Notes: generated by a model from the letters alone, not told the origin. A stretch of 64,000 bases of DNA from Chloroflexota bacterium (GCA_011525385.1 WTGF01000059.1:62001-126000), one strand, 5' to 3'; positions 7,122 to 16,497 are shown, numbered from the stretch's first letter. Numbers and translations are program-made.

Positions 7122-9047
7122 ATGACGCTTTCCACTTTAATCGAGCCTAAATTGGATCGCTTCCTGTTACAAGTGGAAAAACCGGGACGCTATGTCGGCG
7201 GTGAATATAACAGCGTCCTCAAGGACTGGGACAGCACAGAAATCAAGGTCGCCCTGGCATTCCCGGACATTTATGATTTAGGCATGTCCAACCTGGGCAT
7301 CATGAACCTCTACCACCAAGTAAACTTGGGGGAAAACATGCTGGCCGAGCGTGTCTTCTCGCCCTGGCTGGACATGGAAGCGATCATGCGCGAGCAGGAG
7401 ATCCCGTTATATTCGCTTGAAAGCAAACATCCGGTTAGTGAATTTGATCTCCTCGGCATCAGCTTGCCCTACGAGCAACTCTATACCAACGCCTTAAATC
7501 TGATCGACCTGGCTGGCATGCCCATTTTGAGCCGAGAGCGCGATGAGAGCCATCCCTTGGTGATCGCGGGTGGCCACGCCTGTTTCAATCCGGAACCAAT
7601 GGCGGACTTCATTGACGCCTTTGTTATTGGCGAAGGCGAAGAGATCATTGTTGAGATCGCGTCCTTGATGGCTCAACTGAAGAACAGAACCCGGAATGAG
7701 CAACTCAAGGAACTTGCCAAGGTTCAGGGCATGTACGTGCCGAGGTTTTACGACGTCGAATACCATAGAGATGGCACCGTGTATGCCGTTGCGCCCAATC
7801 GGCCGGGCATTCCGGAGCGCGTGCTCAAACGGATCGTGCTTTCATTGCCCAAGCCCTTTACCAAGTTCATCGTTCCCAACATCGACACCGTGCATAACCG
7901 AGCCCCGATCGAGATCATGCGCGGCTGCACGCGAGGTTGTCGTTTCTGTCATGCCGGCATGGTGACGCGTCCGGTACGGGAGCGCCCGGTTGACGAGATC
8001 ATGTCGGCAATCGAAGAAATCGTGCAAAACACAGGTTTCGAGGAGATCAGCTTATTGAGCTTGTCCTCTTCGGACTACGTTTGGGTTGAAGAACTTGCGG
8101 AAGAAGTCAACCGCGTCTATAAGGACGCGGGCTTGAGCTTGAGCTTGCCCAGCCTGCGCATCGAGAGCGCTAGCGCCGACCTTCTGGAAAAGCTCGGCGA
8201 TACGCGCCGCAGCGGCTTCACCTTCGCCCCGGAGGCTGCTACCGAGAAAATGCGCGATATGATCAACAAATACGTGCCCGACGACCGTGTCATTCAAACC
8301 GCCAAAGACGTATATTCACGTGGATGGCGCACGATCAAGTTCTATTTCATGATCGGACATCCGGACGAGTCCCTGGAGGACGTTCAGGCAATTGTCGATC
8401 TCTGCCTGCGAACACTCAACGAGGGCACCAAGATTCTTGGTAAGAAAGCCACACTCAACGTCGGCGTCAGCACCTTTATTCCCAAACCGCATACGCCCTT
8501 CCAGTGGGTGCCCCAAGACAGACGCGACCAGGTCGAACAGAAGCAGTCGCTGTTGAAACAGCAGATGCGCCGGGGGGGCATGCACCTGCGCTGGAATGAC
8601 TATGACGGCAGCGAGTTTGAAGGCTGGCTAAGCCGTGGCGATCGCCGAGTGGCCAGGGTGATTCGCCGCGCTTGGGAACTGGGTTGCAAATTTGATGCCT
8701 GGCAAGATCAACACCGGCATCACAAGTGGTTGCAGGCTTTTGAAGACTGCGGCCTCGATCCAGACTTCTACAATTACCGCGAGCGCGATTTGGACGAGGT
8801 TTTCCCTTGGGATCATATCGACGTTGGTATACACAAGAAGTTCCTCAAAGAAGATTACCTCATGAGCATCCGGCGCGAGACACGCGTCGATTGCCGCGAC
8901 AAATGCTTCGCCTGCGGCATCTTGCCGAAATTCGCCAAGGAGCGTTCAACCACAGAAGAACAAGCCTGGGAATGCCCGCCGGTCACGCCGATCAGCGAAC
9001 GACGTGCCGCGCGGCAAGTCTCGATTCCGCTCAGTTCCATCGGTTGA
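7122..9047 (+). CDS. TIGR03960-family B12-binding-like/radical SAM protein
   Basis: Large radical SAM protein of the uncharacterised TIGR03960 family. The N-terminal part (about 1-250) has the GGEYNSVLKDW entry and an AFPDIYDLGMSNLG block that resembles a cobalamin-binding-like fold. The radical SAM core carries the cluster-binding C-x3-C-x2-C in RGCTRGCRFCHAG (Cys269, 273, 276). A C-terminal cysteine-rich segment (CRDKCFACG, about 591-599) may bind a further metal. Family members are normally paired with or fused to DUF2344, which is found at 3621-4283. I start at ATG 7122; an in-frame GTG at 7104 would add six residues. Reaction unknown. Confidence 0.9.
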   Translation: MTLSTLIEPKLDRFLLQVEKPGRYVGGEYNSVLKDWDSTEIKVALAFPDIYDLGMSNLGIMNLYHQVNLGENMLAERVFSPWLDMEAIMREQEIPLYSLESKHPVSEFDLLGISLPYEQLYTNALNLIDLAGMPILSRERDESHPLVIAGGHACFNPEPMADFIDAFVIGEGEEIIVEIASLMAQLKNRTRNEQLKELAKVQGMYVPRFYDVEYHRDGTVYAVAPNRPGIPERVLKRIVLSLPKPFTKFIVPNIDTVHNRAPIEIMRGCTRGCRFCHAGMVTRPVRERPVDEIMSAIEEIVQNTGFEEISLLSLSSSDYVWVEELAEEVNRVYKDAGLSLSLPSLRIESASADLLEKLGDTRRSGFTFAPEAATEKMRDMINKYVPDDRVIQTAKDVYSRGWRTIKFYFMIGHPDESLEDVQAIVDLCLRTLNEGTKILGKKATLNVGVSTFIPKPHTPFQWVPQDRRDQVEQKQSLLKQQMRRGGMHLRWNDYDGSEFEGWLSRGDRRVARVIRRAWELGCKFDAWQDQHRHHKWLQAFEDCGLDPDFYNYRERDLDEVFPWDHIDVGIHKKFLKEDYLMSIRRETRVDCRDKCFACGILPKFAKERSTTEEQAWECPPVTPISERRAARQVSIPLSSIG

Positions 9048-9053
9048 CCAGCC

Positions 9054-9848
9054 TTGGACAACACCCGGCGCATAGTCGTCAATGGTCTGGAGATTCGCGA
9101 ATGCGTCGTCGGCAAGGGCGACCCGGTACTGATGATTCATGGCTGGGGCGCCAATCTTGAGTTGTTGGGACCCCTGGCGCAAATCCTTGAGGGTTTTGAC
9201 TATCGGCTCTACATGCTGGATTTGCCCGGTTTCGGTGAAAGCGCCGAACCGCCCGCTCCTTATACAATCTTCGACTACGCTGCATTCTGCCTCGCCTATC
9301 TGGATTTACACCGCCTCGAGCGAGTTCACTACTTCGGTCATTCGCTGGGCGGGCGCATCGGTTTGATTCTTGGGTCTGACCACAGTCACCGCCTCAAGAG
9401 CATGGTCTTGTCAAACAGCGCCGGCATCAAAGCGAGGCAACCCATGTCCAGCCAATTGCGCCTGCGGATGTATCAGTCTCTCCGCAAGGGCTTGAACCGT
9501 CTTGGCGCTGCTGCAATCGCCGAGGACCTTCGGCAGCGCTACAACAGGAGATACGCTTCACCGGATTTTCAATCCGCATCTGGGGTCATGCGGGCAACCC
9601 TGGTCAATGTAGTCAATCAAGACTTGCTCCCCTACGCATACAGAGTGAACGTTCCAACAGTATTGATATGGGGCGATGCCGATACGGAAACGCCCCTATG
9701 GATGGGCGAGAAACTGGAAAAGGCCATCCCCGACGCTGCCTTGATCGTGCATGAAGGCGCGGGCCACTATGCCTATCTTGACTATGCGCGCAGGACCGCG
9801 TCAATCATGAACGCGCTATACTCAAATGACGAATCCCAAATCACCTGA
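9054..9848 (+). CDS. alpha/beta-fold hydrolase
   Basis: A 264-residue alpha/beta hydrolase without a signal peptide. It shows the oxyanion motif MIHGWGAN, the strand MLDLPGFGES, the nucleophile elbow GHSLGG, the acid-bearing strand VLIWGDADTETP and the late catalytic His in HEGAGHY. The start is a TTG just after the radical SAM gene. It precedes a MurF-like ligase and Ddl, a combination also found in other bacteria, so a role in cell-envelope or peptidoglycan precursor metabolism is possible. That is inference, and two repeat copies lie between it and murF. The substrate cannot be read from the sequence. Confidence 0.85.
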   Translation: MDNTRRIVVNGLEIRECVVGKGDPVLMIHGWGANLELLGPLAQILEGFDYRLYMLDLPGFGESAEPPAPYTIFDYAAFCLAYLDLHRLERVHYFGHSLGGRIGLILGSDHSHRLKSMVLSNSAGIKARQPMSSQLRLRMYQSLRKGLNRLGAAAIAEDLRQRYNRRYASPDFQSASGVMRATLVNVVNQDLLPYAYRVNVPTVLIWGDADTETPLWMGEKLEKAIPDAALIVHEGAGHYAYLDYARRTASIMNALYSNDESQIT

Positions 9849-9923
9849 TAGAGCAAAGCGACCGTTTCGCCCTCCTGTTGTCTAATCGCGGAAAGACCTT
9901 CTAATGCGCTTGCACACTTATCT

Positions 9924-10012
9924 AATAAACCGCGTCACTCATGCGACGAGAAGGCTTATTATTTTCTGTGGACGCGGCATACCTTTTCGCTGCCGCCGAG
10001 CGGCTTTTTTGG
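9924..10012 (+). repeat. dispersed palindromic repeat, copy C
   Basis: A well-conserved copy: AAACCGCGTCACTCATGCGA at the left, AGAAGGCTTATTATTTT in the middle, and TTTTCGCTGCCGCCGAGCGG at the right, followed by a run of T. It lies after the hydrolase gene and stands in tandem with copy D. Confidence 0.85.
9992..10010 (+). terminator. rho-independent terminator formed by the end of repeat copy C
   Basis: Perfect 5-bp stem GCCGC/GCGGC with a CGA loop, followed directly by six T. It lies 144 bases after the hydrolase stop and would end transcription before the MurF-like gene. The stem is short, so efficiency is uncertain. Confidence 0.55.
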
Positions 10013-10016
10013 TAAA

Positions 10017-10098
10017 CTGCGATTTGCGGTAGCCGAACTGGTTTATTATTTTGTGTGAGCACGGTAGCCCAAACTCGCGGATTACGCGCCGAGCGGCT
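10017..10098 (+). repeat. dispersed palindromic repeat, copy D (variant left half)
   Basis: The left half is a different version (ACTGCGATTTGCGGTAGCCG) shared with copy E at 54.0 kb. The right half is standard: TTATTATTTTGTGTGAGC and GATTACGCGCCGAGCGGCTA. It ends 14 bases before the GTG start of the MurF-like gene, so it forms part of that gene's leader. Confidence 0.75.
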
Positions 10099-10112
10099 AT
10101 GGGGACTGAAAA

Positions 10113-11762
10113 GTGCCAAGTCTCTTGCTAATAGCATTGGCGGCAGTTTGGTTGGTTGGAACCTGGCTTCGCATTTACCAACTGGCTCGTTTCTATCAGA
10201 TCGAAGAATACATGAGCCGGCGCTTTTTCCTTTGGCTTCGACGCGCGCCGCGCCACCTCTTGCCCAAACGCGCGCTGGTTGCCTGGTTCCTCGGCACGGC
10301 AATTGCTGTCGTCCTGGGCGAAGCGCCGAACGGCGCTCTCCCGCTCTTGATCGTGTTTGTCGCAACTCTCTTCGCTGTCTCGCCGCGGCAAGAACAGGAA
10401 ATTAAAAGGCCGCTCGTCCGCACGGGGCGCGTCAATCGCATGATGGCCGCCGCTGCCATATGCGCTGCGCTCGCGCAGGGGGTATCCTCTGTGGTGGCGA
10501 TAAATACCTTTGAAGAATTGGAGTCGCTCCAGATGTCGCCGATAGCAATCGCTACGTCAGGGTTTATCCTTTTCTTATTGGCTCCAATATGGTTGACATT
10601 GGGCAACTTGATTCTGCAGCCCTTCGAGCGCTACCGGCAGTGGCGCTATCTGTCGGGGGCGCGCTCGGTCCTGAACGCGACCAAGCCTAAAATCATAGGA
10701 ATCACCGGCAGCTACGGCAAAACAACGACAAAAGACTTCTTGCGCGACATCCTGAGCCTGCGATATCGGGCATATGCGACGCCAAAGAGCTACAACACGC
10801 TTATGGGAATTTCTTTGGCGATCAATCGAGATCTCGTCGACGACTATCGAACCGAGTACTTCATCAGCGAAATGGGCGCCTATGTACCTGGCGAGATTGA
10901 TCGCATCTGCCAGTTGACGCCACCCGACGTTGCGATTGTCACAGAAATAGGTCCGCAACATCTTGAACGTTTTGGCTCGCTGGAGAATGTCATGCGCGCC
11001 AAATACGAAATCATTAAGAATCTCAAGGAAGACGGCGTCGGCGTTTTCAACTGGGACAATACCTTTATTCGCGAGATGATCGCTAAGGGTCACCCCAAAA
11101 CTCGATTGTCAGTGAGCCGAGAACTGAACCTTGATGAGGCGCGTCACGAAAACCTGACCTGGATCGCAACTGACACTGAAGAGAATTTGGACGGCCTCCG
11201 ATTCACAGTCACCAATGTAGCCTCTGGCGAGCAAGCACGATTAAGCACGCCCGTCATTGGCGAGCACAATATTACCAATCTCCTGCTATGCGTCGCGGTT
11301 GCATTTCATGAAGGCATCCCTTTGCGTGATATTGCCATGAGAATCGGCACGCTCAAACCCGCGGAGAGTCGACTGGTGCGGCAAAGGACCGCTTCCGGGA
11401 TCACTATCATCAATGACGCCTACAGCGCTAATCCAAAAGGTATCGTCAGCGCCTTAAAGGTGCTGGGCATGCACAAAGACGGCAAAAGGCTGTTGATCAC
11501 GCCGGGCATGATAGAACTCGGCGATTTGCAGGACCGGGAAAACCGAAAACTGGGCGTCCTGGCCTGCGAACACGCGACCGATATCATCCTTATTGGCAGA
11601 GAGCAGACCAAGCCAGTATTTGAAGGTATTCACTCGACGGGATTTGACATGGCGCGCGTACAAGTGTATGAAACTTTGGCAGAATCGGTGGCATGGTATC
11701 AGCAGAACCTGAGCGCGAACGATACCGTGCTATTCCTGAATGACTTGCCAGATACCTATTAG
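10113..11762 (+). CDS. membrane-anchored MurF-like Mur ligase
   Basis: Mur ligase that resembles MurF, which adds D-Ala-D-Ala to the UDP-MurNAc-peptide. The ATP loop GSYGKTTT lies at 199-206. Later family blocks are present: SEMGAY, VTEIGPQHLERFGSLENV, NWDN, GEHNITNLLLCVA and INDAYSANPKG. Unlike canonical soluble MurF (about 450 residues), this 549-residue protein has an N-terminal membrane region of about 190 residues with hydrophobic segments near 1-16, 58-75, 78-95, 112-135 and 150-172. This places the catalytic domain on the cytoplasmic face of the membrane. It precedes ddl, which makes the D-Ala-D-Ala substrate. The start is GTG. Whether this is the essential MurF or a MurT/MurF-like paralogue is not settled. 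Confidence 0.85.
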   Translation: MPSLLLIALAAVWLVGTWLRIYQLARFYQIEEYMSRRFFLWLRRAPRHLLPKRALVAWFLGTAIAVVLGEAPNGALPLLIVFVATLFAVSPRQEQEIKRPLVRTGRVNRMMAAAAICAALAQGVSSVVAINTFEELESLQMSPIAIATSGFILFLLAPIWLTLGNLILQPFERYRQWRYLSGARSVLNATKPKIIGITGSYGKTTTKDFLRDILSLRYRAYATPKSYNTLMGISLAINRDLVDDYRTEYFISEMGAYVPGEIDRICQLTPPDVAIVTEIGPQHLERFGSLENVMRAKYEIIKNLKEDGVGVFNWDNTFIREMIAKGHPKTRLSVSRELNLDEARHENLTWIATDTEENLDGLRFTVTNVASGEQARLSTPVIGEHNITNLLLCVAVAFHEGIPLRDIAMRIGTLKPAESRLVRQRTASGITIINDAYSANPKGIVSALKVLGMHKDGKRLLITPGMIELGDLQDRENRKLGVLACEHATDIILIGREQTKPVFEGIHSTGFDMARVQVYETLAESVAWYQQNLSANDTVLFLNDLPDTY

Positions 11763-11792
11763 GCGCGCCGCTTGCTATCTCATGAAACCTTA

Positions 11793-11821
11793 TTGACATC
11801 ATTGGTCATAACTTGCATAGT
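11793..11821 (+). promoter_or_regulatory. possible promoter of ddl
   Basis: A perfect TTGACA (11793-11798) is followed after 17 bases by CATAGT (11816-11821); an overlapping TAGTAT with a 19-base spacer is the alternative -10. The start of ddl is about 35 bases further on. The -35 is strong and the -10 weak. Confidence 0.45.
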
Positions 11822-11856
11822 ATTGCACTGATTCAGCAAGGACCCGGGAAGGGGTC

Positions 11857-13053
11857 ATGAGCAAGCGCCGGCGAACATGCGTGGCAGTCATCTTTGGCGG
11901 CCGCAGCGTCGAACATGATGTGTCCATCGTGACCGGACACCAAATAATGGGAGCGTTTCCCGCCGATCTGTACGAGGTTGTTCCGGTCTACATCTCCCGC
12001 GACGGCGCCTGGTTTACCGGCGACCCGCTGCTTGATTTGGACAATTTTGCAAACAAGGGCTTGCTGCGATTGGAAGGAGTCGCATCCTGCCTGCTATCGC
12101 CGGATACGCGCCACCATGGTCTCATCGTGAATCCCCTGGCAGGCAGATTCAGCAAGAGCGATGTCAAGCGCATTGATGTCGCTTTTCCCGCGCTGCACGG
12201 CACACACGGCGAAGACGGTAGCCTCCAGGGTTTGCTGGAATTGGCAGACATACCTTATGTAGGATACGCCACTCTGGGCTCGGCGCTGACCAATGACAAG
12301 ACTATGACCAAGATGGTGCTGCGCCAAGCCGATGTTCCCGTTCTGGATGATTTTGTATTCTCACGGGAAAGCTGGCTAAATCATCCCGATCAAGTGCTCG
12401 AAGAGATCCAGCAAAGGCTGGCATTCCCTCTTTTCATCAAGCCCGCGACGCTGGGATCCAGCATCGGAATCAGCCGAGCGGAGTCCTTACCCTTGCTGCG
12501 CGCTGGTATCGACATCGCCGCCAATTTCGACCGGCGTATCATGGTTGAGCCGGCGATCGCCGACGGCATCGAGATCAATTGTTCTGTCATTGGCTTCGGC
12601 GGCGAATATCAAGCCTCCACATTGGAACAGCCCCTTTCTTGGGACGATTTCCTGTCTTACGAGGACAAGTACCTGCGCGGAGACGAAGGCATGAAGAGCG
12701 CCGAGCGGATAATCCCGGCGCCAATCAATGACGAGCTGACCCAACGCTTGCAGCAACTGAGCCTGCGCGCCTTCCAGGCGGTCGACGGTCGCGGCATCGC
12801 GCGCATTGATTTTCTCGTAAGACCTGAGCAGGGCGAGATCTATCTCAACGAAATAAACACCATGCCCGGTTCGCTCGCGCTTTATCTCTGGCGGGAAGAA
12901 GGGCTGTCGCCCAGCCAATTGGTCCAGAGGTTGGTGGACCTGGCGCGCGAAGCGCACGCGGAAAAACGCCGCAACATGTATGACTATCAAACTAATCTGG
13001 TATCAGTCGCCAGCCAGCGAGGCATAAAGGGCAGCAAGGGCGCCAAGTCTTGA
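11857..13053 (+). CDS. ddl: D-alanine--D-alanine ligase
   Basis: ATP-grasp ligase that makes D-alanyl-D-alanine for peptidoglycan. The N-terminal motif VIFGGRSVEHDVSI near 11-24, LHGTHGEDGSLQGLLE, KPATLGSSIGISR for ATP binding, and the metal-binding end YLNEINTMPGS are all visible. At 398 residues it is longer than the usual 310-370 because of an extra segment around 45-95 and a C-terminal tail. It follows the MurF-like ligase whose substrate it supplies, with a possible promoter of its own in the 94-base gap. The start is an ATG after a GGAAGGGGTC purine-rich stretch. Confidence 0.96.
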   Translation: MSKRRRTCVAVIFGGRSVEHDVSIVTGHQIMGAFPADLYEVVPVYISRDGAWFTGDPLLDLDNFANKGLLRLEGVASCLLSPDTRHHGLIVNPLAGRFSKSDVKRIDVAFPALHGTHGEDGSLQGLLELADIPYVGYATLGSALTNDKTMTKMVLRQADVPVLDDFVFSRESWLNHPDQVLEEIQQRLAFPLFIKPATLGSSIGISRAESLPLLRAGIDIAANFDRRIMVEPAIADGIEINCSVIGFGGEYQASTLEQPLSWDDFLSYEDKYLRGDEGMKSAERIIPAPINDELTQRLQQLSLRAFQAVDGRGIARIDFLVRPEQGEIYLNEINTMPGSLALYLWREEGLSPSQLVQRLVDLAREAHAEKRRNMYDYQTNLVSVASQRGIKGSKGAKS

Positions 13054-13184
13054 CCGGCTTGGCTGGATCGCGTTAAGCGCCACAGCTCGCCAGACATCCT
13101 CCAGCGCTGATTTTGGCTTGTTGGCAATATGCTGTATGCTATGATTTAGGCGTTCGGGACAGCTAATACGTCGACAAGATAATT

Positions 13185-14807
13185 GTGCCCTACACATCCG
13201 ACGATCAACGACAGCCCTATCCGTCCGAAGTAGGCCGTTCAATTTGGGGCGGCGCTCCGCTGCCGCCGATTCCCGAACGCGTTCTCGACGGAATCCCGGG
13301 GTTTATCGCCTGGCTGGCCTTGTTGCTCTCAATCGCAAGCGCAGTCGCCTTTCCGCTAACCCTGATGCTGACAGCTGCATTTGTAGCCCTCTATTCTGCG
13401 CTCAGGTTCTTGTTCGCTGGCATCGCCAACGGCATGGGCAATCGCAAGGTCAATACTTGGGAAGCGATCGACTGGTATCAAAAGTACCTGGAAATTGAGG
13501 ACGAGGTTGGCGTCGCCTGGGACGAAGTGCATCACCTCGTAATTATCCCCAATTACAAAGAATCACTGGAGGTTCTCGGTAGAACGCTGAACCAACTCCG
13601 GCAGCAACACAATGCGAAAACGCAAATCTCGATCATCCTGGCAATGGAAGGCGGAGAACCGAATAGCTATCGCAAAGCGCGTTTTCTGCAGCGCCATTAC
13701 GCCGCTCACTTCGCCAATGTCTATTACACGGTCCATCCTCGCGGCTTGATCGGCGAAATGCAATGCAAGTCCGCCAATCTATCTTGGGCGGTTAAATGGT
13801 ACTTCGACAAGGTAATCGAGCCGGAAAACCTGGATATCGACAACATCGTCGTGACGACTATGGACGCCGATACGCGCTGGCACCCAAAGCACTTTGCCGC
13901 CCTCACTTATTTTTTCTCCGCAAGCAAGGACAGGCATCGCACCTTTTGGCAGGCGCCGATTCGTTATCATGGCAATATATGGCAAGTCAACCCCTTGATG
14001 CGCATTATCAACACCTATGCCACAGCCTTTGAGATGGCGTACCTGGCAGCGCCCTGGTGGATGGCGATGCCGATGTCCTCCTATTCGCTCAGCCTGAAAC
14101 TGCTCGAACAAAGCGGCAACTGGGATACTGACGTCATCGCCGATGAATGGCACATGCTGATCAAGGCCTATTTCGCGACCGGCGGCAAAGTTTCTCTGCA
14201 GCATATTTTCCTACCCTTCCTCGCGGATTCGACTACAGGTTCCAACATCTTTCGTTCTGTCAAAAACCGTTACACACAGACACTGCGCCATGCCTGGGGG
14301 AGCAAAGAGGTCGGTTACATGCTGGCCAAGTTAATCGAGAATCCGCATGTTGTATCGTTCAACTCGTTGAAGCTACTGCTCAGGATCGCTCATGATATCT
14401 TGCTGGCCGGCGCTGGCTGGATAATCCTGACGGTTGGATCGCAATTGCCTGTACTGTTTCATCCCGAGATCGCGCCAGTACAGTTGGATACGTTGATCGC
14501 CGCTTCGGACAAGCTGTCGTATGTCATTGATGGATTGTCCGGAAGCCATCCGGCCTGGATCCTTTTGGCGATTTCTGGCATCACCATGATCATCCTTGTC
14601 ATCATTTTTCAAATCCAGGACTATCGCATCCGGCCGCCGCGAGACGGTCCCTATACCTTCGTGGAGAGCTTGCAAGAGTTGTTGAGCATCCCTTTTATGC
14701 TGGTGTTGACACTGCTTGTTGTCGCGTTGCCTACCCTGGTGGCTCAAACACGTCTGCTATTGGGGATTCCACTGCAATTCATTGTGACTGACAAGTCGAC
14801 CGAATGA
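13185..14807 (+). CDS. membrane glycosyltransferase, family-2-like
   Basis: A 540-residue membrane protein with two N-terminal helices (about 38-80), a cytosolic GT-A-like catalytic domain and C-terminal helices (about 405-425, 455-480, 500-525). The catalytic region has VIIPNYKES, a TTMDADTRW stretch carrying the D-x-D sugar-nucleotide and metal site (near 224-232), and an ADEWHM block where the catalytic acidic residues of processive-like family-2 enzymes lie. The sugar and acceptor are unknown; an envelope polysaccharide or glycolipid is plausible. The frame starts with a GTG (13185). Confidence 0.75.
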   Translation: MPYTSDDQRQPYPSEVGRSIWGGAPLPPIPERVLDGIPGFIAWLALLLSIASAVAFPLTLMLTAAFVALYSALRFLFAGIANGMGNRKVNTWEAIDWYQKYLEIEDEVGVAWDEVHHLVIIPNYKESLEVLGRTLNQLRQQHNAKTQISIILAMEGGEPNSYRKARFLQRHYAAHFANVYYTVHPRGLIGEMQCKSANLSWAVKWYFDKVIEPENLDIDNIVVTTMDADTRWHPKHFAALTYFFSASKDRHRTFWQAPIRYHGNIWQVNPLMRIINTYATAFEMAYLAAPWWMAMPMSSYSLSLKLLEQSGNWDTDVIADEWHMLIKAYFATGGKVSLQHIFLPFLADSTTGSNIFRSVKNRYTQTLRHAWGSKEVGYMLAKLIENPHVVSFNSLKLLLRIAHDILLAGAGWIILTVGSQLPVLFHPEIAPVQLDTLIAASDKLSYVIDGLSGSHPAWILLAISGITMIILVIIFQIQDYRIRPPRDGPYTFVESLQELLSIPFMLVLTLLVVALPTLVAQTRLLLGIPLQFIVTDKSTE

Positions 14808-14965
14808 CAGTTCAGCACGATTTCCCTTGGCATGTTCTTCTATGCTTTTCCGCCTACATCGGCATATGTGTCTAATATCGTCGATTAACCCTAGTCGGTA
14901 GCGCGCGAGTTTCTTATCATCCCTTCATCAGCGCGTCTCCATAACACAAGCGAAGATAATCCGGC

Positions 14966-15742
14966 ATGACATTTGAACGTGTGCAGAAAATCATGGCCCA
15001 AGCCGATATCGGATCGCGACGCAAATGCGAAGAAATTATCCGAGCAGGCCGTGTGCGCGTTAACGGCAAGGTCATTGAACTCGGGGCGAAAGCGGATCCA
15101 CAGAAGGATATCATCCTGGTGGATGGTGAAGTCATCGGAGGCGCATTTGATCCACTGTATATCGTCGTAAACAAGCCAAAAGGCGTGCTTTCGACAAACG
15201 AATCGCCACCTGACGATAGCCGTCCCACTATACGCGAACTTATAGATTTGCCTGGGCATCTCTTCACCATCGGACGTCTTGACGCCGACAGCGAGGGACT
15301 GATGATCTTGACCAACGACGGGAAACTGGCCAACAGAGTGACGCATCCGCGATTTGAACACACCAAGACTTACAAGGTCACGGTCAAGGGCAGAGTCCGG
15401 CGAGAAACGACGGAAAAATGGGAATCTGGTATCTGGCTGGACAACAGCCGTACTGCCGCCTGCTCCGCCAAGGTATTGGAATCCAACAGACGATCCAGCA
15501 CCTTGCGAATTGTCATGGTCGAAGGACGCAAGCGCCAGATCCGCCGGGTAGCTTCTGTCCTGGGTCATCCGGTGATTCGTTTGGTTCGCACGCATATCGG
15601 GCAACTCGGATTGGGCACCTTGCGCAAGGGCGCCTGGTATCAACTGGATCAAACCGAGGTCGACGCGATGATGACCCCAGCCAGCGAACTGGCAGAAATC
15701 CGTCGAAAACGGCGCGAGCGCAAGCAGCGCAAGAATAGCTAA
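14966..15742 (+). CDS. RsuA/RluB/RluE-family 23S/16S rRNA pseudouridine synthase
   Basis: Pseudouridine synthase that isomerises a uridine in ribosomal RNA. An S4 RNA-binding domain occupies about 1-60 (RVQKIMAQADIGSRRKCEEI). The catalytic domain carries the Asp in GRLDADSEGLMILTNDG (near 113-129) and the RKRQIRRV block. The 258-residue length and S4 domain fit RluB best, but the target position cannot be derived from sequence alone. It starts about 160 bases after the glycosyltransferase in a stretch where I see nothing else, and is followed within 20 bases by plsC. Confidence 0.93.
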   Translation: MTFERVQKIMAQADIGSRRKCEEIIRAGRVRVNGKVIELGAKADPQKDIILVDGEVIGGAFDPLYIVVNKPKGVLSTNESPPDDSRPTIRELIDLPGHLFTIGRLDADSEGLMILTNDGKLANRVTHPRFEHTKTYKVTVKGRVRRETTEKWESGIWLDNSRTAACSAKVLESNRRSSTLRIVMVEGRKRQIRRVASVLGHPVIRLVRTHIGQLGLGTLRKGAWYQLDQTEVDAMMTPASELAEIRRKRRERKQRKNS

Positions 15743-15759
15743 TTCCCAATATATTGCGC

Positions 15760-16488
15760 ATGCCCACCGAATTGAGCATTGAGGAGTACATAGCCCGCCA
15801 GCCAGAATATGACAAGCGCCGGCGAATTCTCCTTCCCATGTTGAGGGCGGCGGTTCCCAGCTTTTGCAAGGTCGAGGTCGAAGGGCTGGAAAATGTGCCC
15901 CGTCACGGCAGCGCGTCGCTCATGATAAACCACATATCCTACCTGGATCCAATCGTCGTGACGGCTAGCATTCCCTTTCGCTACACGATCTCGCTCTCAA
16001 AAATCGAAAACTTCCGGATTCCTGTTGCGGGTTGGTTCCTGCGGCAATGGGGACACTTCCCGATCCACCGTGGCGATTATGACCGCAAAGCGCTCATGCA
16101 AACGATCGCCCTGCTACAAAGCGGACAACTGGTGTTGATGGCGCCGGAAGGCACTCGTCACGCCGGGGGCTTGCAGCCGGGTAAGGATGGACTGGCCTAC
16201 GTCGCGACCAAATCCGATGCCCTTATCGTTCCCACAGCCATTTGCGGCGCCGAAAACTGGAAATCGCGCATGAAGCGCCTTCGCCGCGCTTACGCAAAAG
16301 TGGTATTTGGAAAAGGATTCCGATTTCGAACCGAAGGGCGGAAACGTATACCGCGCCAAGTTCTTTCGCAAATGATTCACGAAGCGATGTATCAACTCGC
16401 CGCTACCATTCCCGACGAATATGCTCAGTTGCGCGGAGTTTACGCCGATATCGAAAACGCCACGGCCGATACTATCGAATTCCTTTGA
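15760..16488 (+). CDS. plsC: 1-acyl-sn-glycerol-3-phosphate acyltransferase (PlsC-like)
   Basis: Membrane-associated acyltransferase of phospholipid synthesis, which transfers an acyl group to lysophosphatidate. The catalytic H-x4-D motif is NHISYLD (near 52-58) and the substrate-binding block is MAPEGTRH (near 127-134). The 242-residue protein lacks long transmembrane helices, as in many PlsC-like proteins. ATG 15760 was preferred over a TTG two codons earlier. It is probably co-transcribed with the pseudouridine synthase gene (17-base gap). Exact acceptor specificity is not certain. Confidence 0.87.
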   Translation: MPTELSIEEYIARQPEYDKRRRILLPMLRAAVPSFCKVEVEGLENVPRHGSASLMINHISYLDPIVVTASIPFRYTISLSKIENFRIPVAGWFLRQWGHFPIHRGDYDRKALMQTIALLQSGQLVLMAPEGTRHAGGLQPGKDGLAYVATKSDALIVPTAICGAENWKSRMKRLRRAYAKVVFGKGFRFRTEGRKRIPRQVLSQMIHEAMYQLAATIPDEYAQLRGVYADIENATADTIEFL

Positions 16489-16497
16489 CGCTTCGTC

